Assembly (NCBI GenBank): GCA_941918925.1
Contig: OW799233.1
Location: 82,590,055-82,654,054, forward strand
Direction: 5' to 3'
Length of the DNA stretch: 64,000 nt
Source of the DNA: Phyto melanocephala
Lineage: Eukaryota > Arthropoda > Insecta > Diptera > Rhinophoridae
How positions within the stretch are numbered: position 1 is the stretch's first letter; every line of letters begins with the position of its first letter. Made by a program: the position numbers and the translations under genes. Shown one piece after another: positions 1 to 14,025 of the stretch. Below the pieces are notes generated by a model. The model saw only the letters and a list, made by a program, of their open reading frames with translations, had not been told where the DNA came from and searched no databases.

Positions 1-1709
1 TCAGTTGCAGGCAGCTTTCTCTTGATTTACTTAATACAAATAATTTGATTAAAACATAAAAGATGTGAGTCAAATAACTTTTGTTAGATTAAATTTTATT
101 TCAATTTGTTTTTTCTTGTTTGTCATTTCGTGACTTTTTAGAAGAAGTATTTAATTTTACTAAAAGCTTTTTGTTGTTATAGTTCAACATGAACAAGTGT
201 TTGTATTACATAAATTGGATTATTTATCATTATATATATTTATATATGTATTGTACATATACATAACAAACATACTTCTGTATGCTCACACAGGCTTACA
301 TGCTCGTATTTCACATCCTTATGTACATAACTCCTCTAAATAATTGAGACAACGTTCGTACATACTCGTATACACACATGCATACGTATATTTATCAGTA
401 CTGAGATTCTAAAAAACTTAAATCTTAAATAAGTTCTAAAGAAGGATATTTAAGAAGTATTAATTTAATCTATCCTTAATCATATCTACTTATCTGACTA
501 GTGTCGATGTACATTTTTGAGCATAATACTGGCCTCAACTTCAATGGTTATCAAAGTTAAAATCATGGCGATATCACTAACACTATCAAAAATAGAATTA
601 ATAATTAAATAAGAGGTTAGGTACAGATACAATATCAAGCCCTTCATACGATTTTCTATAATCTCAGTCAAAGCAGCTAGTTGAAGTGATACAACAAATT
701 AAAAATTAACTAATTAGCTTAAGTTAATAGTATGGAACAGTTATGGAACAAGTATAAAGTTTTTTTTTATTGAAAATTTATTACTAAAATTTTATTTTCA
801 TAAATTATTAACTTCCTTAAGCATTTAAATCAAATAGCAACAAATTTCAGAGTATTGAAAAATTAATCCGATATTAGATTTCATCATTAGCATTCGGCTA
901 ATTATTTTTATCATAAGGCTTGCTTCTTCGAAAGAAATAATAAAAAAACTTCAAAACAAAATTCTATTTCTCTAATGGAAGTGCTGTAGTTTTTTTTTTA
1001 ATACTCGATTTGTAATTTAGTTGACACTTCGGTTTCGAGCTCTGAATCATTTCATTGGTAAGAGTTTCGTTGTCATCACTTTGTCTACTTTGCAAAATTT
1101 GGGTATGGGTGTATATTTGTGAATGTTTGGAATTTAGTAAAATTAAAAATATATCAAAATTCTGCAATAGTTGTCTAAGTCAGAGTCAGAGGTGTCGTTT
1201 GAAATGTTATTAATACTCGTTGTTATTTTATGACAATGATAATTGAATCTAATTGTATTATTGCTGTTGTTAGAGCTGTTGTTGTTTTTGCTATTTTTCG
1301 CGTCAATCATTTGTATGCCGATTATGTATTAAATTACATTTTATTGATTTGTTATTTATGTACGTGTTGTGTGTATCTAAATGTCAATAAACAATGACAG
1401 CAATAATAATAAAAATAGCAAAACAAAAAAAAAAACAACAAACTCACATTCAATTGATGTTGAACATGAACTTTTAAGTCATTTTAAAATCATTAAAAAC
1501 GTACCAGTGCTGATTTGAATAATGTTTTATAACTAAATATGAATGTAGACATCTACATGTGTATTTATTTATGTATATGTTCACATTTATGTATGAACAT
1601 AAGTATGTATGCATGTTTAAAATACATATATTACATATGTATAACTTTGCCTTGAATTTAGTCTAATGCGCATGTTCTTCTAACGAATTCACATTTTGGC
1701 AATATCTAC
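1..1709. other. A/T-rich non-coding stretch
   Basis: I see no gene here. There are runs of A or T, scattered ATGTATGT/ACATAC microsatellite seeds (about 240-390 and 1560-1630) and short chance ORFs without coding character. Confidence 0.6.
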
Positions 1710-1712
1710 TTA

Positions 1713-1845
1713 TGTGCTGTTTTTAGTTACCGAACGATTGCTTTGACAGAGGATTTTAAATGTGTTTTGTATTGTAACAACACCAACAAAAAATACATGC
1801 GAAATTTCTACTCAAAGCGATCGGTTGGAGTGTAAAAACAGCACA
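1713..1845. mobile_element. 133-bp MITE, family T copy 1, with TTA target duplication
   Basis: The two ends are inverted repeats of about 36 bp. Both start TGTGCTGTTTTTA and continue into a version of CCGATCGCTTTG. The element is flanked on both sides by TTA (1710-1712 and 1846-1848), a perfect 3-bp target duplication. A second copy with the same ends and the same TGTGTTTTGT..TTGTAACAA core lies at 46247-46375. It has no coding capacity. A 3-bp TTA duplication is what PIF/Harbinger-type elements make, so it is probably a deletion derivative of one; that assignment is inference. Confidence 0.85.
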
Positions 1846-1848
1846 TTA

Positions 1849-4194
1849 GTCTTATATGTAAATTCGAGAGAAGTAATACATGGAAAGAAAAGCTTCTTGG
1901 TAAAGCATTTACAAATTTTCAACAACTGATCGCAGCTGAACCATGACATTGTAGCAACTCATAATAAAAAGACATCATAATAAGAGAGATCAGCTTTTAA
2001 GTTCACACAGCATATCACAGATTCAATAAATCAACTTATTTTCTTTTAAAATTATAAGACCCGTCGACGAAATAGTTTTGATTAATTATCTTATTCAAAG
2101 GCATACTTAATTATAAAATTTTGAAGTTTAACATTAAACTATTTGACGAAAGATGGAAAATAATTGTAATTAAAAAAAAATCAACTGATGAATAAAAATA
2201 TACAGTGATATCATGCCTGTATTTTTTATTATTTTTTTATAAGTACCTTTAATTCATTTTAAATATAAAAAAATACTTTGAAGTGGTAATATTTTATTTT
2301 TTTTTGTCGCGCGAATCTTTCAAGAATTCTTTTTTTTTAAGTTTTAATTTTTATTTCGTTTGATAACAATTTGGTCTAGGAAAACTGTAGTAAAATTAAC
2401 GTTTAGCCAATAATGAAGAAAAATTCATGTTTGGTATAAAAGAGAAACTACAAATTTAGAGTTATTCCCCTTTGCATCTTTGACTTCGAAGAAATATATG
2501 ATTGAGAAAATATTACAAAAATCATCAAATAAATAAACTTCGAATAGATGAAAACAAACAAAAAAAATAGAATAATTAATTTGATACAAACCCACTTCCA
2601 ATTTAGTTCGATTAGCTTGAGTTTTTGTTCGAAAAAAAGTGAAGCAAACAAACAGGCTAGTGGATTGAAAATAGTTTATACGAAGTCGGCCTAGGATTAC
2701 GATTTGTTTAATGCACTGTCAACAAGTATTAAACTTTAGTAAAACAAGTGTGACTAATAAATTTTATTTTTAGATGAGTATACGTGTTAGTGAGCCACGT
2801 TATTAAAAAACATACAAAGCACAACGAACATATTGAAATTCTTTTTTTAACCCTCATGACAAAATTGACGTTCACCATTAAAAAAAAAAAAACTTCATAA
2901 TGACTTTTGTAATCAGTTTAGATGTTTTTCAATGGTAAACCCACGAGTATTAAAATCTAAATTTCCTTTTAACTTTAAGTCTATTATAACATCAAGAAAT
3001 ATGATACGAAGTTTTAAACAGTTAATCGATTCAAAAAGTATCGACAAATTTTTAAAGATCTAAATACCTTTTTAGATACTTTTTGACATTTACACATTAC
3101 TACAACAACGACAGCAACGGCACATGAAAAAAGAGTGAAAATGAAATATTAAAAAAAAAACGCACCAAATACACAGCGGTTAAATAATGCTAAACAATAA
3201 TTCAATGACCTCGAACCACAGCAGCCTCAGCTTAAAATATACCAGCAGCATATGCTTTGTCGTGAGTTTAGACCGTTGCAATTCGCCGTAGGTGTAGTTG
3301 TATATGTGTGTCACTAACTCACAACTATGAGTTACACCAAACAAAAGGCGTTTGTTATGGTCATTAATATTTTTATTATTTTATGAGTTGTTGGTTCATG
3401 CAACAAACAACAGTCAATTCTCTAGATATGTACATATGCATGTACCTGCTATATTTAAGTATGTACGTATGTATACATTCTTAAAATTTATATTTTGCCA
3501 TTGTTAAAGACATGCATAAAAATTTCCTTTTTTTTCAAAGCCTTTTACTGTAGCGCTCTAGTTTTCTTTTTAACTGTTTTAGGGCATCGATAATTTGTAA
3601 CTTTCTTGCAACATAATGTATGTCTGTTAGACTGTGTTTTTGAAATATTATTTGCTGAAAGAGTTAAATGACATCAGTAAAATATGAATTTTAATATTGC
3701 TTTGAAGGTCATTGAGAAATTGTATCATTTCATGTTTCTCTGTTAAGAAAAATATAATTTTTTTTAATTGTCTGTGACCTTAAACGGCTGTTACAGTTAA
3801 AGGATTTTAAATGCATTTAAATGCTCTTAGTGTTTTATTGGGTCATTTTGGTAATTTCCAAAATTGAAGGACATTCTTAATGAATCTAATTTTATTTTAT
3901 TATTCCTTTTTTATTTAGTTTTTGAAAAACATTAAACTATGCAGCTCTTTAAAATATTTTTTTAGCTTAGAATTATTTATTATTCTTATTTAATCTTGTT
4001 TAACATTTTCTTAACATTATAATATATGATACCATTTTTTTAAATTAATTTTTATTAACAACTAAATTGAATTGGCACATTTGGAAAATATTTACTTAAA
4101 ATAATAATAAAATAATATGCCCGCTATTTTTTATACAATTATTTAATGTTACGACACGTTATATCGTCAAGACATATGAGAAGGGATTAATTCT
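1849..4194. other. A/T-rich non-coding stretch
   Basis: No gene or repeat could be recognised. It contains homopolymer runs (for example 2880-2892) and microsatellite seeds near 3430-3475. Confidence 0.55.
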
Positions 4195-4705
4195 GCAATT
4201 TGATAAAATTTAATTAAGGGCGTTAAAGTGGGCGTGTCAAAGTATATTTTACCTATACTGACGAGAAATGTATACATGCATCTTCAACCTCTGATTCTGT
4301 CGGGCTTATGAGCTTTTAAAATCAATAATAGTAAATAATGCTTAAAATTGGCGTTGAAGTAGGCGTGTCAAGGTAGTTTCTGCTAATATAATCAAGTGTT
4401 AGATATTTCCCTATCTTCGTCCATAGAGAAATTATATGAATTTAATACATAGGAGGTAGGCGTTAAAGTTATTTACTTATCTTTATCACTCGATGTCAGT
4501 ACTTTTAGATACAATCGCATTTAATTCGATGTATGAAGGACATATAAAGGACAACATTGTGTATTAGAAGTATTCTGGCAAAATTTTATCCCCCTAATCA
4601 GGACTCAAAAAATATATACTTTATGGGATCCTAAATAGATATTTTGATTTGTTGTGTAGGCGATGGCAAAATGAATGCTTTTGGTGGTGGGCATAAAAAT
4701 AATAA
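4195..4705 (-). repeat. Fragment of mini-me-like subfamily B element
   Basis: The stretch carries hallmarks of the subfamily B copies at 42394-43657 and 43782-45145: 'GTGGGCGTGTCAAAG' and 'GTAGGCGTGTCAAGG' blocks, 'GATACAATCGCATTTAATTC', 'TTCTGGCAAAATTTTATCCCC', 'ATATATACTTTATGGG', and the terminal 'GGTGGTGGGCATAAAAAT' at 4683-4700. Orientation is opposite to the copy at 57002. The GTCY tract and the opposite end are missing, so it is a truncated old copy. Confidence 0.75.
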
Positions 4706-5274
4706 TTAAATAAACATTAATTTTTAGTGATTTTGTATATTTTATTAAATGTATGCCCAATATGAACATACTTTTACAGTCCCAATAATGTTTCGTAAAG
4801 CATTTATTGTATTTTTATTGAAGCATTTTCTATTGTATTAATCCATTTTCAGTCTGCATGTGCATTAATTTCTTACTGACCTTTTAGTTTCTACATACAA
4901 AATTAATTAATTAAAATTCTTTGTTATTTTCGTGCAAAATCGTTTTAGCGTTCAAATGTTCAATTTTTTTTTACAAAAATTAACAACAATAACTTTTTTG
5001 TTACGCTTCTATGTATAAATACGGTTGCCAATTTAGAGATTTTCTGGCAAAATCTTGCGCTCAATTAGTCCATCGCGGGAAAATAAGTGCTATAAAGCAT
5101 TTCAACGCGTTTTAAAAAAATAATTAATTTTTTTATTTGTTGTCACACAGTACATTTCTGTTCATGCAAAAAAAAAATTTTGTACACGCTTTATAAAACA
5201 CAGTAATCGGTATCTAGTAATCATCATATAGTAAATACGTAAACAAACAAGTATATATTAAATATATTAAATAT
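4706..5274. other. A/T-rich non-coding stretch
   Basis: I see nothing supportable here beyond homopolymer runs. Confidence 0.5.
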
Positions 5275-5513
5275 CTGTGACTTGGAGCTAAAAGGGCCAA
5301 TGTCACAATATTTACTTTTGAGAAAATTTGAATTGAACTTTAACTTTTACATATGCTTTTATAGTGACATTGGCCAGCATTTTATTTATGAAGCTGTTCT
5401 TGGTTAAGTATGACTTTAGCTGTTTTACCATAGAGCAAGAAAACAAATCTAATGCAATGATTAACTCAAAAGAGCAAAAAAGTGACATTGGCCCTTTTAG
5501 CTCCAAGCCACAG
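5275..5513. mobile_element. 239-bp fold-back MITE
   Basis: The left end (from 5275) and right end (to 5513) are inverted repeats reading CTGTGRCTTGGAGC then TAAAAGGGCCAATGTCAC with one mismatch in about 31 bp, followed by a looser inverted match (ACTTTTGAG against CTCAAAAG). A further copy of the inner block AGTGACATTGGCC sits inside at about 5366-5378, in the orientation of the right arm. No transposase. Open frames of 82 and 95 codons cross it on both strands only because the arms lack stops. A target duplication is not clear. Confidence 0.8.
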
Positions 5514-8500
5514 TTATATATGTATGTATACAAATATATAATTCTCTTAAATGACTGCACTGATTTGATAAAATTATGTGTGAATATTCAATTCATAATT
5601 TTGCCTGATAGGAGACACTGTGATTTAGTTGGAGGAAATTTTTTAAACTGATCTCGATCTGTGTGATTTAAATTCACATGATGCCGTGATCGAGTTAAAT
5701 ACAATTTTTTTTTATAAGCCGCTTTCGATAAAATTTTGTGTGTGTAGTTGTGTAGGTTCCCGATAAGCTAAGATTTTACCTTGATCTATTGTTTGTAGCT
5801 GATTCTAACAACAAATTTAAGAATACATTACCAACCCATTATTTTATTTCATTTTTCTTTAACGTACAAAGCAGTACAACATCTGCAGGATCATCCAGTT
5901 GAATATAATTCAGGTCCTAATATTTTAAAATTATAAACAGAGACTTAAAAGTATTTCGAATTGTCTATTGGTTTTCAAATATTTATGCACTCGATTTGTG
6001 AGTTAAAGCTTCCTAAAAAATAAACCAAAATTAAGTCACGTTATGCTCTTAAAATAAAATTTGTATCGCATACTTATGTAAGTGTTAAATTTTTGACATT
6101 TTCAATATTTATTTATAAAAATGACAAAGAATAATAAATTAAATAAATATAAATCTAAATCTAAACAGTTTCATTAGAGTACGCCCCAAGAGCAATTTCA
6201 TATTGAATTAGAAACGTGACATCTTAAGCAATTCCTACAGTACTTGGAAATGGTGGGGGAGATTTCAAATGATTGAAATATTTGTTTCTGTTTGCCCCTA
6301 AAGTTCATTAATCTTATTGCATGTATAATATACGAAAGTATGTACATCAAAATGTGTATATATTTTACATAAAATGCTATATAATATACATCGGTATAAT
6401 GTTAATGTCACGTTTCTAATATTTAGAAAATAAAAATAAAAATGAAATAGAACGAAAGTATTAACAAACTTTACTAATTTTCATGGCATAAAACACACCC
6501 CAAACTTTCGTCATGTGCTCCTGTTCGCATATAAACTTCAATCAGTAGTTTTGCTTTCAAATTAAAGAGTAAAAGAAAAGCAAACAAAAAAAACAAACCA
6601 ACAAACAAAAAAAACATTAATTCATTTATTTTAATACTTAGTTGCACAAAGAAATAAACTGAATTGGTAAACGTAAGTATAAGTTCATAGATTTCCTTTT
6701 TATCTTTCTTCTACATAGAATAAACATACAGACACACATGCATACTTATTTATAATGGTAATTTTATTTGAAAACAAATCATGATTAGAAATCTTTACAA
6801 AATATTCCTGCTATTTTTGCCCTCCGTAATTTGTGACTCTTTTCAACTCTTTAACTTTCGGTTTAATATGTTTAACTGTTTGAATGGTTTATGTTGTCTA
6901 AATGAAGGATTGAATGAATGATAATAAAAATTGATTTTACCAGCTGCTGTGCTAAAAAGTCCAAATACTTTTTATACGACTACTTACAAGTTTGTATCTA
7001 AAAGTTTTCAAAATATTTATCTCAACTTGTATTAAAACATTTATACATAATATATGTACATATACACATACTTATGTAAGTATATACAAAGAAACATTTT
7101 CATATACTACATTTTTTCATACATTCTGTTAGCAATACATTTTAAGCAGAATTGTTTAAGAATTAATTCTTCTCGAATTTATTTTGAGTTTAAAACTAAT
7201 AGCAGCTCTAGACGGCATGCTTTGCGACGTAAAATAACAAAAATTTTGTTCCTCTATCCTGTGTATTAAAGTGCTTTTTGATGCACATTATTTTTTGTTT
7301 TCCGAATATACACAGAAGTGTTAATTCATATTTGTATTTCTAAAATATATTTGTGAACAAATAATTTAAGTCGACAAAAGAACATTTTCAGGTTTCTCAA
7401 CCGTAAGAGTAAAATAAATTTTCAAGGCACTTTGTTGCACTAATTGTGATTAAGATCAAAACTTGCTCACCAATTTTAATGAAAAAGAGTTTGTTTTATT
7501 ATTCTATACGAAATTCGACAAAAAAATTAATCCTCTGCTTAAGTTTTATTTGACATAAATTTTGTATAGAAAAAACTTTGTTTGCAAAACTTTTACGATA
7601 TCACTGCAACTATTAAGGAATCATATTTAAGAGCAGTGTCACAAATCTTGAAGATAATTTTATTGCGTGTTTTAGTTTTTTGCTAATATGAGTCGTGGAA
7701 CTACATTTATTTTGCCATAACGCTTTATCTGAACTGAAGGTTCGTGGTTGGGGTCCCAAATAACCTCAGAATCTCGTTTCAGTTTTTCTTCAGTTATTTT
7801 CTAATTAATTTTTTTACCTACTCTTAAAGCGGAACTAAAAGCATTTATAATCGACACGTTTTTATTGCCGTTTAATAACATCGGACTTAATTACTCTTTC
7901 GTTTGACATATAAACTCGTTTCTTCTTGAACAAATGCCAGTTTGTACATAATTTTAATTTATGTAAACTAATCGTACATATTAAATGCTGAAGAACTTCC
8001 CAAAAATTTAAAACATTTTAAATATTTTTTCATAACATAAATTTAAAATTTATCAAAACACACTTTAAAGTATGCAAAACGCAAAATGAGAAAAGTGGCT
8101 TTAAAAGTTTTCATGTGAACAGAAAAGGCTTACACCTAAAGCATTTAAGTTGTAATTTTTAGTTTAAGAGATAATTTTGAATAAAACACGCAAATGCATA
8201 TAAATTTTAAAACCATTTACATTTCGTTCAAAACACACCTTCAGTATAAAAAGATAAAGATAAAAAGCTTTAATCAACATTTTTTAAAGTTTTAAACTAA
8301 GCTTCTTTGCCCCTATCTGTAGATTTTTTAAATGTTAAATACGATCTTTTTATTTAACGTTACGATATGTATTATCTTAAAACAATCATACCGTAAATAC
8401 CAAGCAATGTAAACGTGGAAGCAATATGGTAAAGGAGTAGAACTGCTTACAAAATTCCAAAAATGTGTTTGGTGTGTCTGCACCCACGGGTGGCACTCAA

Positions 8501-9515
8501 ACTTTTAAAGTTATTTACATTTTTCAATTAATTTTCATGCCTTCCTATATGCAAATAAATACCTTGTCGAAAATGATGTGATTCAAAATATTTGCAAATG
8601 TATGCAACAATTCATGGTAAACAGATATTATTAACTCATGATCTATTATATAAAATGATGATATTCTTTTACATAAGTGTTAAAATCGTTTAAAAAAAAT
8701 TTAAAACATTTTCTATATTTTTTTCAAAATCTTTTTTTTCTAGGCAGTACTGTTGCACCTAACCATTTATGGTTATGTGTAATTTAGAAAGCTTAAATTA
8801 TAACTGGCTAATTCATAAGGTGTGTGAAGTGACGTATTGACATGCAGTCGTAATTTACCAAAATTTTTAAAATTAATAAAAAGTACATTTTTAATAATTA
8901 CAACCTTTTTAGATCCTTTTAAAATATTTAAAATTTATGACAATACAAAACTAATGACACCTAGTAAACTAGCCAAATATTATTTTTGCAGAGACACACT
9001 ACTCAGTTGTAATAATTTTGTAAATCAGTTTTTTTTTGATAATAAGAATAACAAAGTTTGCATGAGTATTAAGGAAAATACAATTCAGACGTTTAGTTAT
9101 CCTGGCGAAATTATTTTCAACAAAATAAAAATTACTGTTTGTTTGTGATAATTAAATTATATTGTAGAGAATAAAATACGACTGATGTGATCACATTGTA
9201 CCCAGGCTATAAATATGAAAGAGTTCGGTGTATAATTCTCTTCTGATTGTCCACATATTTCACCATTTTAAAGGAGTTTTCCTAAATGTAGTATTTTTAA
9301 TTTTTTAGGGTTTTCGAGATCTTAACATTTCATTTTGCGAAGTTATAAGTAAGAATGAGTACCTTACTTAGAGGTTGGCTCTGACAATTTATCAGCAAAC
9401 TTAAATATAAAAACTGCCCAATATTTTAAAATGCGGTAACTGCCAAATTTTTCGATATCGATTTTTTTTTAACTCTTTGTTTCAGTGAAATTCCGTAATC
9501 ACGATAGTACACATA
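5514..9515. other. A/T-rich non-coding stretch
   Basis: No gene recognised. A 103-codon frame at 8837-9148 has A/T-driven composition (Lys, Asn, Ile, Phe) and no domain I know, so I do not call it. Microsatellite seeds lie near 7050-7085. Confidence 0.5.
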
Positions 9516-9793
9516 AATACATATCGACCCCTGTGCGCGAAATTATCGTATGTTACAAAAACAAAATTTTACAGGAGAGCGTTTTTATTACTTCTAAATA
9601 AATAAAAACGAAACTAACACGGCTACATACGATAAAATGTACACAGTGTTATCTCCATAACTGAAACAGTTATCGCTATAATATTTTATCAGCATTTGGA
9701 TAAATGGATGCAGAACCAATTTGCATAAAAGAATTCGATTTAAAAAAAAAACGCAACATACGATAATTTCGCGCACAGCGTTCGATATGTATT
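9516..9793. mobile_element. 278-bp MITE with 39-bp inverted ends
   Basis: The inner 24 bp of each arm, CTGTGCGCGAAATTATCGTA plus TGTT, match perfectly at 9531-9554 and, inverted, at 9755-9778. The arms extend outward through ATACATATCGA with three mismatches, giving inverted repeats at 9516-9554 and 9755-9793. The interior is A/T-rich and non-coding. CGCGAA-type sequence is otherwise rare in the window. The target duplication is not obvious, so the superfamily is unknown. Confidence 0.85.
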
Positions 9794-12190
9794 GTAAAAA
9801 CATATGTAGATATTTATATTTTAAAACCTAGTAAGTAACTTCTGTTCTTTAATAATTTTAAAAATCAAACTATTTAACATTTATTTTCCCTGACAGTTTT
9901 TCTCTCTTGAAATTGGAAGACTGAATATTTTCTGGATAAAAATTGAAAGGCGATTCAATTCCTTTAAACTCAATGCAATTTGCGACTAGTACGTGTGTTC
10001 ATATCGGTTGTGGTACTTAAAACATTGTAACACATTGTTTGAAATATTTTGCATCACTTTTTTTGTCACTAATAAAGTTTTATATTTTAGCATTTCTGAG
10101 AAAATAACTAAAATAACAAAAATATGTATGAAAAAAAATATCAAAAATATGACTGTTACAAGTTTTGTTTTTTCTTTTTTTATTAGTTTTATGAGTGACT
10201 TTTGGGATCCATTTATTATTTGGAAACTTTTTCGTCACCTAAATTGTTATATTTAGTTGTTTTATAATTTAAAGGAAAATGAAATAAAATTTATAAAAAA
10301 AAATTATAAATAACTTTTGTTTTCATCCCAAACTTTATGCGCCAATTTAGAAGATATTTTCTTACTTTGATTTTTTTAATGTAAAAATTATGGGAGATTA
10401 AATGTTCTTTCCGTCAGGGGAATCTTTAGTGTATATTGTTTGTATTTTATAGTTACATGAGAAAATATACAAATGCTTGTGTGCATGCATGTATGTATGT
10501 ATGTACGAGTATGTAGGAATGTCATTGGTATTTTAGTATTATAAGATTAAAGCGTTATAGTTCCACTCTAAGTATAAATAATCCTCACAGAATTTAATAC
10601 TCCATACACGTTTTAGTTCCTTATTTTTGCTTCATGGTGAAGTTGCTTTTAGTGCGTGTGTATGATATAAGCCTCCCACTTTTTTCGTAACCATTCATTC
10701 ATTTAATCATCCACCCCGTGATCCACTTTATTTACCTTTTTTCTGCTTGTGCCCCGAAAATTTAATTTTCTCTTAGTGTGAAGCTGTATTTTACTAGTAT
10801 TTTCCTTTTTTTTTCATTCTTTTTTGTTTAATGTTATTTAAAGGCGTCTTTATAGGACGTAGATGGAAAAGATGTGTAAATGTCTACCTTAAATTTTCCC
10901 TATTTTTAGTTGTTGTTTTTTCTCGTATACGTAAGTATGTTTCATCATATATTATAAGTGGGAGTGTGACTGTGTGGGTGTGTGTGTGCGTATGAGATTT
11001 TTATTTATTTTTATTGACAAATGTCAAACGAAGCGTTTATTTTTCTTTATATACATATTTTTTTTTGGTTTTTTGAAAGAAAATAAATTCTATTGTACTT
11101 TTATAAACTTTTGCCGTTTTAAACAACATTCAGCGACTCATTTATTTAAGATTTTCCTGTATTTCATTCAATACAATTTATATGACATGGATATCGAATC
11201 GAAAGTTTTCTTCTTTGTTATTTTCTGTTTGTATTTTGAACTTAATACTATTTTAGATTTGAGATCATAATCAAAAATACATTGTGTTCGCATTTAAGTA
11301 TTCGTTCATTCTTTGATTAAATCTTTAGGGAAAATCTAAACAGGTTAATGGTTCAGCAGCAGAATGTTATAAAAATTATTGTTTTGTTCTTCTTTCTGGA
11401 AGAAAGTTCAAGTGTACATTATGTATGTGAGTACGACTAGAGTATTATTTTGTTTTGTTATCAAATATACCGACGGAAGTTTAACCATTGTCTTGGGGAA
11501 TAGTCATCGACATTATCTTCTTTTGTTGAAATGCTTTTGTTGGCTATGACAACTTTAATATAAAATTTCTGTAAAAGTTTAACTACTTAGTCCTATTAGC
11601 TTATCAAAACTTTATACTGAGCACTATCTTCAATATGTGATATACATAAATAATAAAAAATACAAAAGTTTTTTATTTTAAAAACTTAACTTAGTTGTGA
11701 GGCATCAGCTTGATATGAAATTGTTTAAGTTGAAAAACTTTTTAAGAAATCTGTTATAATGACAGATTTAAAAAGTTATTATTTAAATAAGATTTGAAAG
11801 TTGAAGTATAATTATTAAAAGTCTTATAGACAACATCTAAATATTATTGGGCGACACACAATTTGGTGCCTAAAATTTTAAAAATGATTAGAAGTATAAC
11901 AAAGTGAGGTTAACAAAGTCCCAAATTTTTAATGTTTTTTTTTCGATAGTACAGATCTGAGTTACAAATTCCTTAATCATTATTTAAAGTTAAGCTTTCA
12001 GTTTTTCTACAACTTTTTCTCTGATGCAAGATTAATTATTTTTGTTGTTTTATCGACACAGGAACGCTATTACACTTAGCGTGGACTCTATTGAAACGAA
12101 AATTATTGATCTGACAAGTGTTTGGCTTAGGAACTTTCCACGTTTCCTATTTAGCTTGTATATCTGCGCTTTCAAAGTATACATAAAAAT
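9794..12190. other. A/T-rich non-coding stretch
   Basis: No gene recognised. A short ATGT microsatellite run lies at about 10488-10512. Frames at 9993-10256 and 10974-11270 have A/T-driven composition and no recognisable motif. Confidence 0.5.
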
Positions 12191-12290
12191 ATGAATATAA
12201 ATATTTTCAAGAGATCCACATGAGTACGAGAAATATAACTTTCATATGAACTCAATAATTGTATAATTGCATTAATAAATTTGTTAGCTG
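12191..12290 (+). repeat. Diverged dispersed repeat, copy 1
   Basis: About 100 bp resembling 14026-14122 at roughly three quarters identity by eye. Shared blocks are CATGAGTACGAGA and TAATAAATTTGTTARCTG. No terminal structure is visible. Confidence 0.55.
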
Positions 12291-14025
12291 TGTTTTATGT
12301 ATGTATTATAGGCAAAATTGTCATCAAAATCATTACGAGTGACAAACAAAAGAACAAAGAATTGGAAAAAGAGTAAATTTTTTTATCACCACATTCCTTA
12401 ACCTGATTAATACATTGGCATACATGGCATTGTCACTTCCTTTAAAAATTTTAAATTTTATTTCTTTTTTTTTTTTAAGTCGACGTAATACTAATTTCTA
12501 CTATAGTGAACTATTCACAAGTAGTAAATGACTGCAAAGGTTAATTTATCCATTTGTTTCCAACAAAATGTTTTTTGTATGAAGTTTGACATCTTTAATT
12601 TTGAGAGAAAAAGATTTGTCGTTATTCAGGCAACTTTCAGCTTGAATTGGTTTAATTTTATATTTTGTCTGGACAACGTTTTTAAATTAAATGTATTATT
12701 TTAAATGTATTTCATATGGTAGCATTGAATTTACGAAAAAAAAAAATTATTTTATTCGGAACAAATGGTTGAATAATAGTGAACGATATTATCTGTAACT
12801 TTGGAAATGTCCAACTTGCCAATGGTGGCGCTGGCTGACTGTTTTTGTAACTAAAGTGCCAAATATTAACCAAAATTGAAAATGTTGCAAATTTTTCAAA
12901 AGTAAGTAACTTAATAGCCTAATATTTGGAGATCAACAATTAATTGAACAAGAAGTGAAACATAAAAAACATTTAGGTTGTTTAACAAACTATTTTATAG
13001 ACCGGGAAAACGCGCACTTTAAAACTTTAAAAATAGAAATATTCATTTATAGGTGATTCGTAAATATAAAAAGGTTTTGGTCTGATTAAATACATGAAAA
13101 TATATACGCTTACATATGCCTCGACATTTGGTAATTTATAGAATTTATTGTTAAACACGTTAAAAGTATTTACAACTTCAAGAAAATGAAAACCTTTGAT
13201 TTTTATGAATTTATCTACTTTTTTTTCATAATTTTAACCGCAAGTTTATGGCTTTAAGTCAACTAGTAATCATATGTTAGAGCCATGTTAGTCATATTTT
13301 AAAGCTGTTACGAAACTACAAGAGCCAAAAAAAACCATGGAATGGCTTTAAAAATATGTATGTCAGATAAGACATATAATGTCAAATTTAATCTGATTCG
13401 ATCTTGTTCTTGATTTTAGTCTTAATAGTACGGAATTAAGTGATTACCGATATAATTGATAATTGTTTCATCGTTTAATGTATTTTCTTTGTATGGGAGT
13501 CACTTTGATACATACTCGTCTTATAAAATTCACTTTCCAATATTATACTAAATCGTTTGATACTTGAAAGAGTTTAACAAAATAAGAAAATACAACAGTT
13601 CACTTAATTGGGTGGTGTCAATGGATCAGTTGATAATCAGCTGTTCCTTTCTAAATCTCAGAATTGCATATATTTTCTCTTAGCAATTTTACTTTCTCTC
13701 CGACATATATGTACATAACTTTTATAACTTGATATAAGCATGGAAATTATAATAGAGTAAAAGCAATATGTGCTCAAATATCAGTGTCAAAAGTGTTGCT
13801 AAATACACTGTTTTATCTTATTCTATAAGGAAGAAAGTTTTCTTTAGATTCTGTACCGACATTCCTTTTTAAATCTGCCGACATGTACAATACTGTACAA
13901 GTATCTAATTAATCGTGTATTCCTGTTCTATATTTTGAAGGGGACAAACAATTTTCTGCATCCATTTTCGTAACCTGATTAATTAACTAAAGATGTTAAT
14001 TCTTGTTAATAGTGTAAATACTGGC
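12291..14025. other. A/T-rich non-coding stretch
   Basis: No gene recognised. 'AACCTGATTAAT' occurs at both 12402 and 13972, loosely associated with the repeat pair on either side. Confidence 0.5.

Noticed and set aside
5364..5651. 95-codon ORF and its 82-codon antisense partner
   Set aside because: Both are explained by the inverted arms of the fold-back element.
8837..9148. 103-codon ORF as a gene
   Set aside because: Its Lys/Asn/Ile/Phe-dominated composition follows the base composition, with no motif, no splice context and no clear start context.
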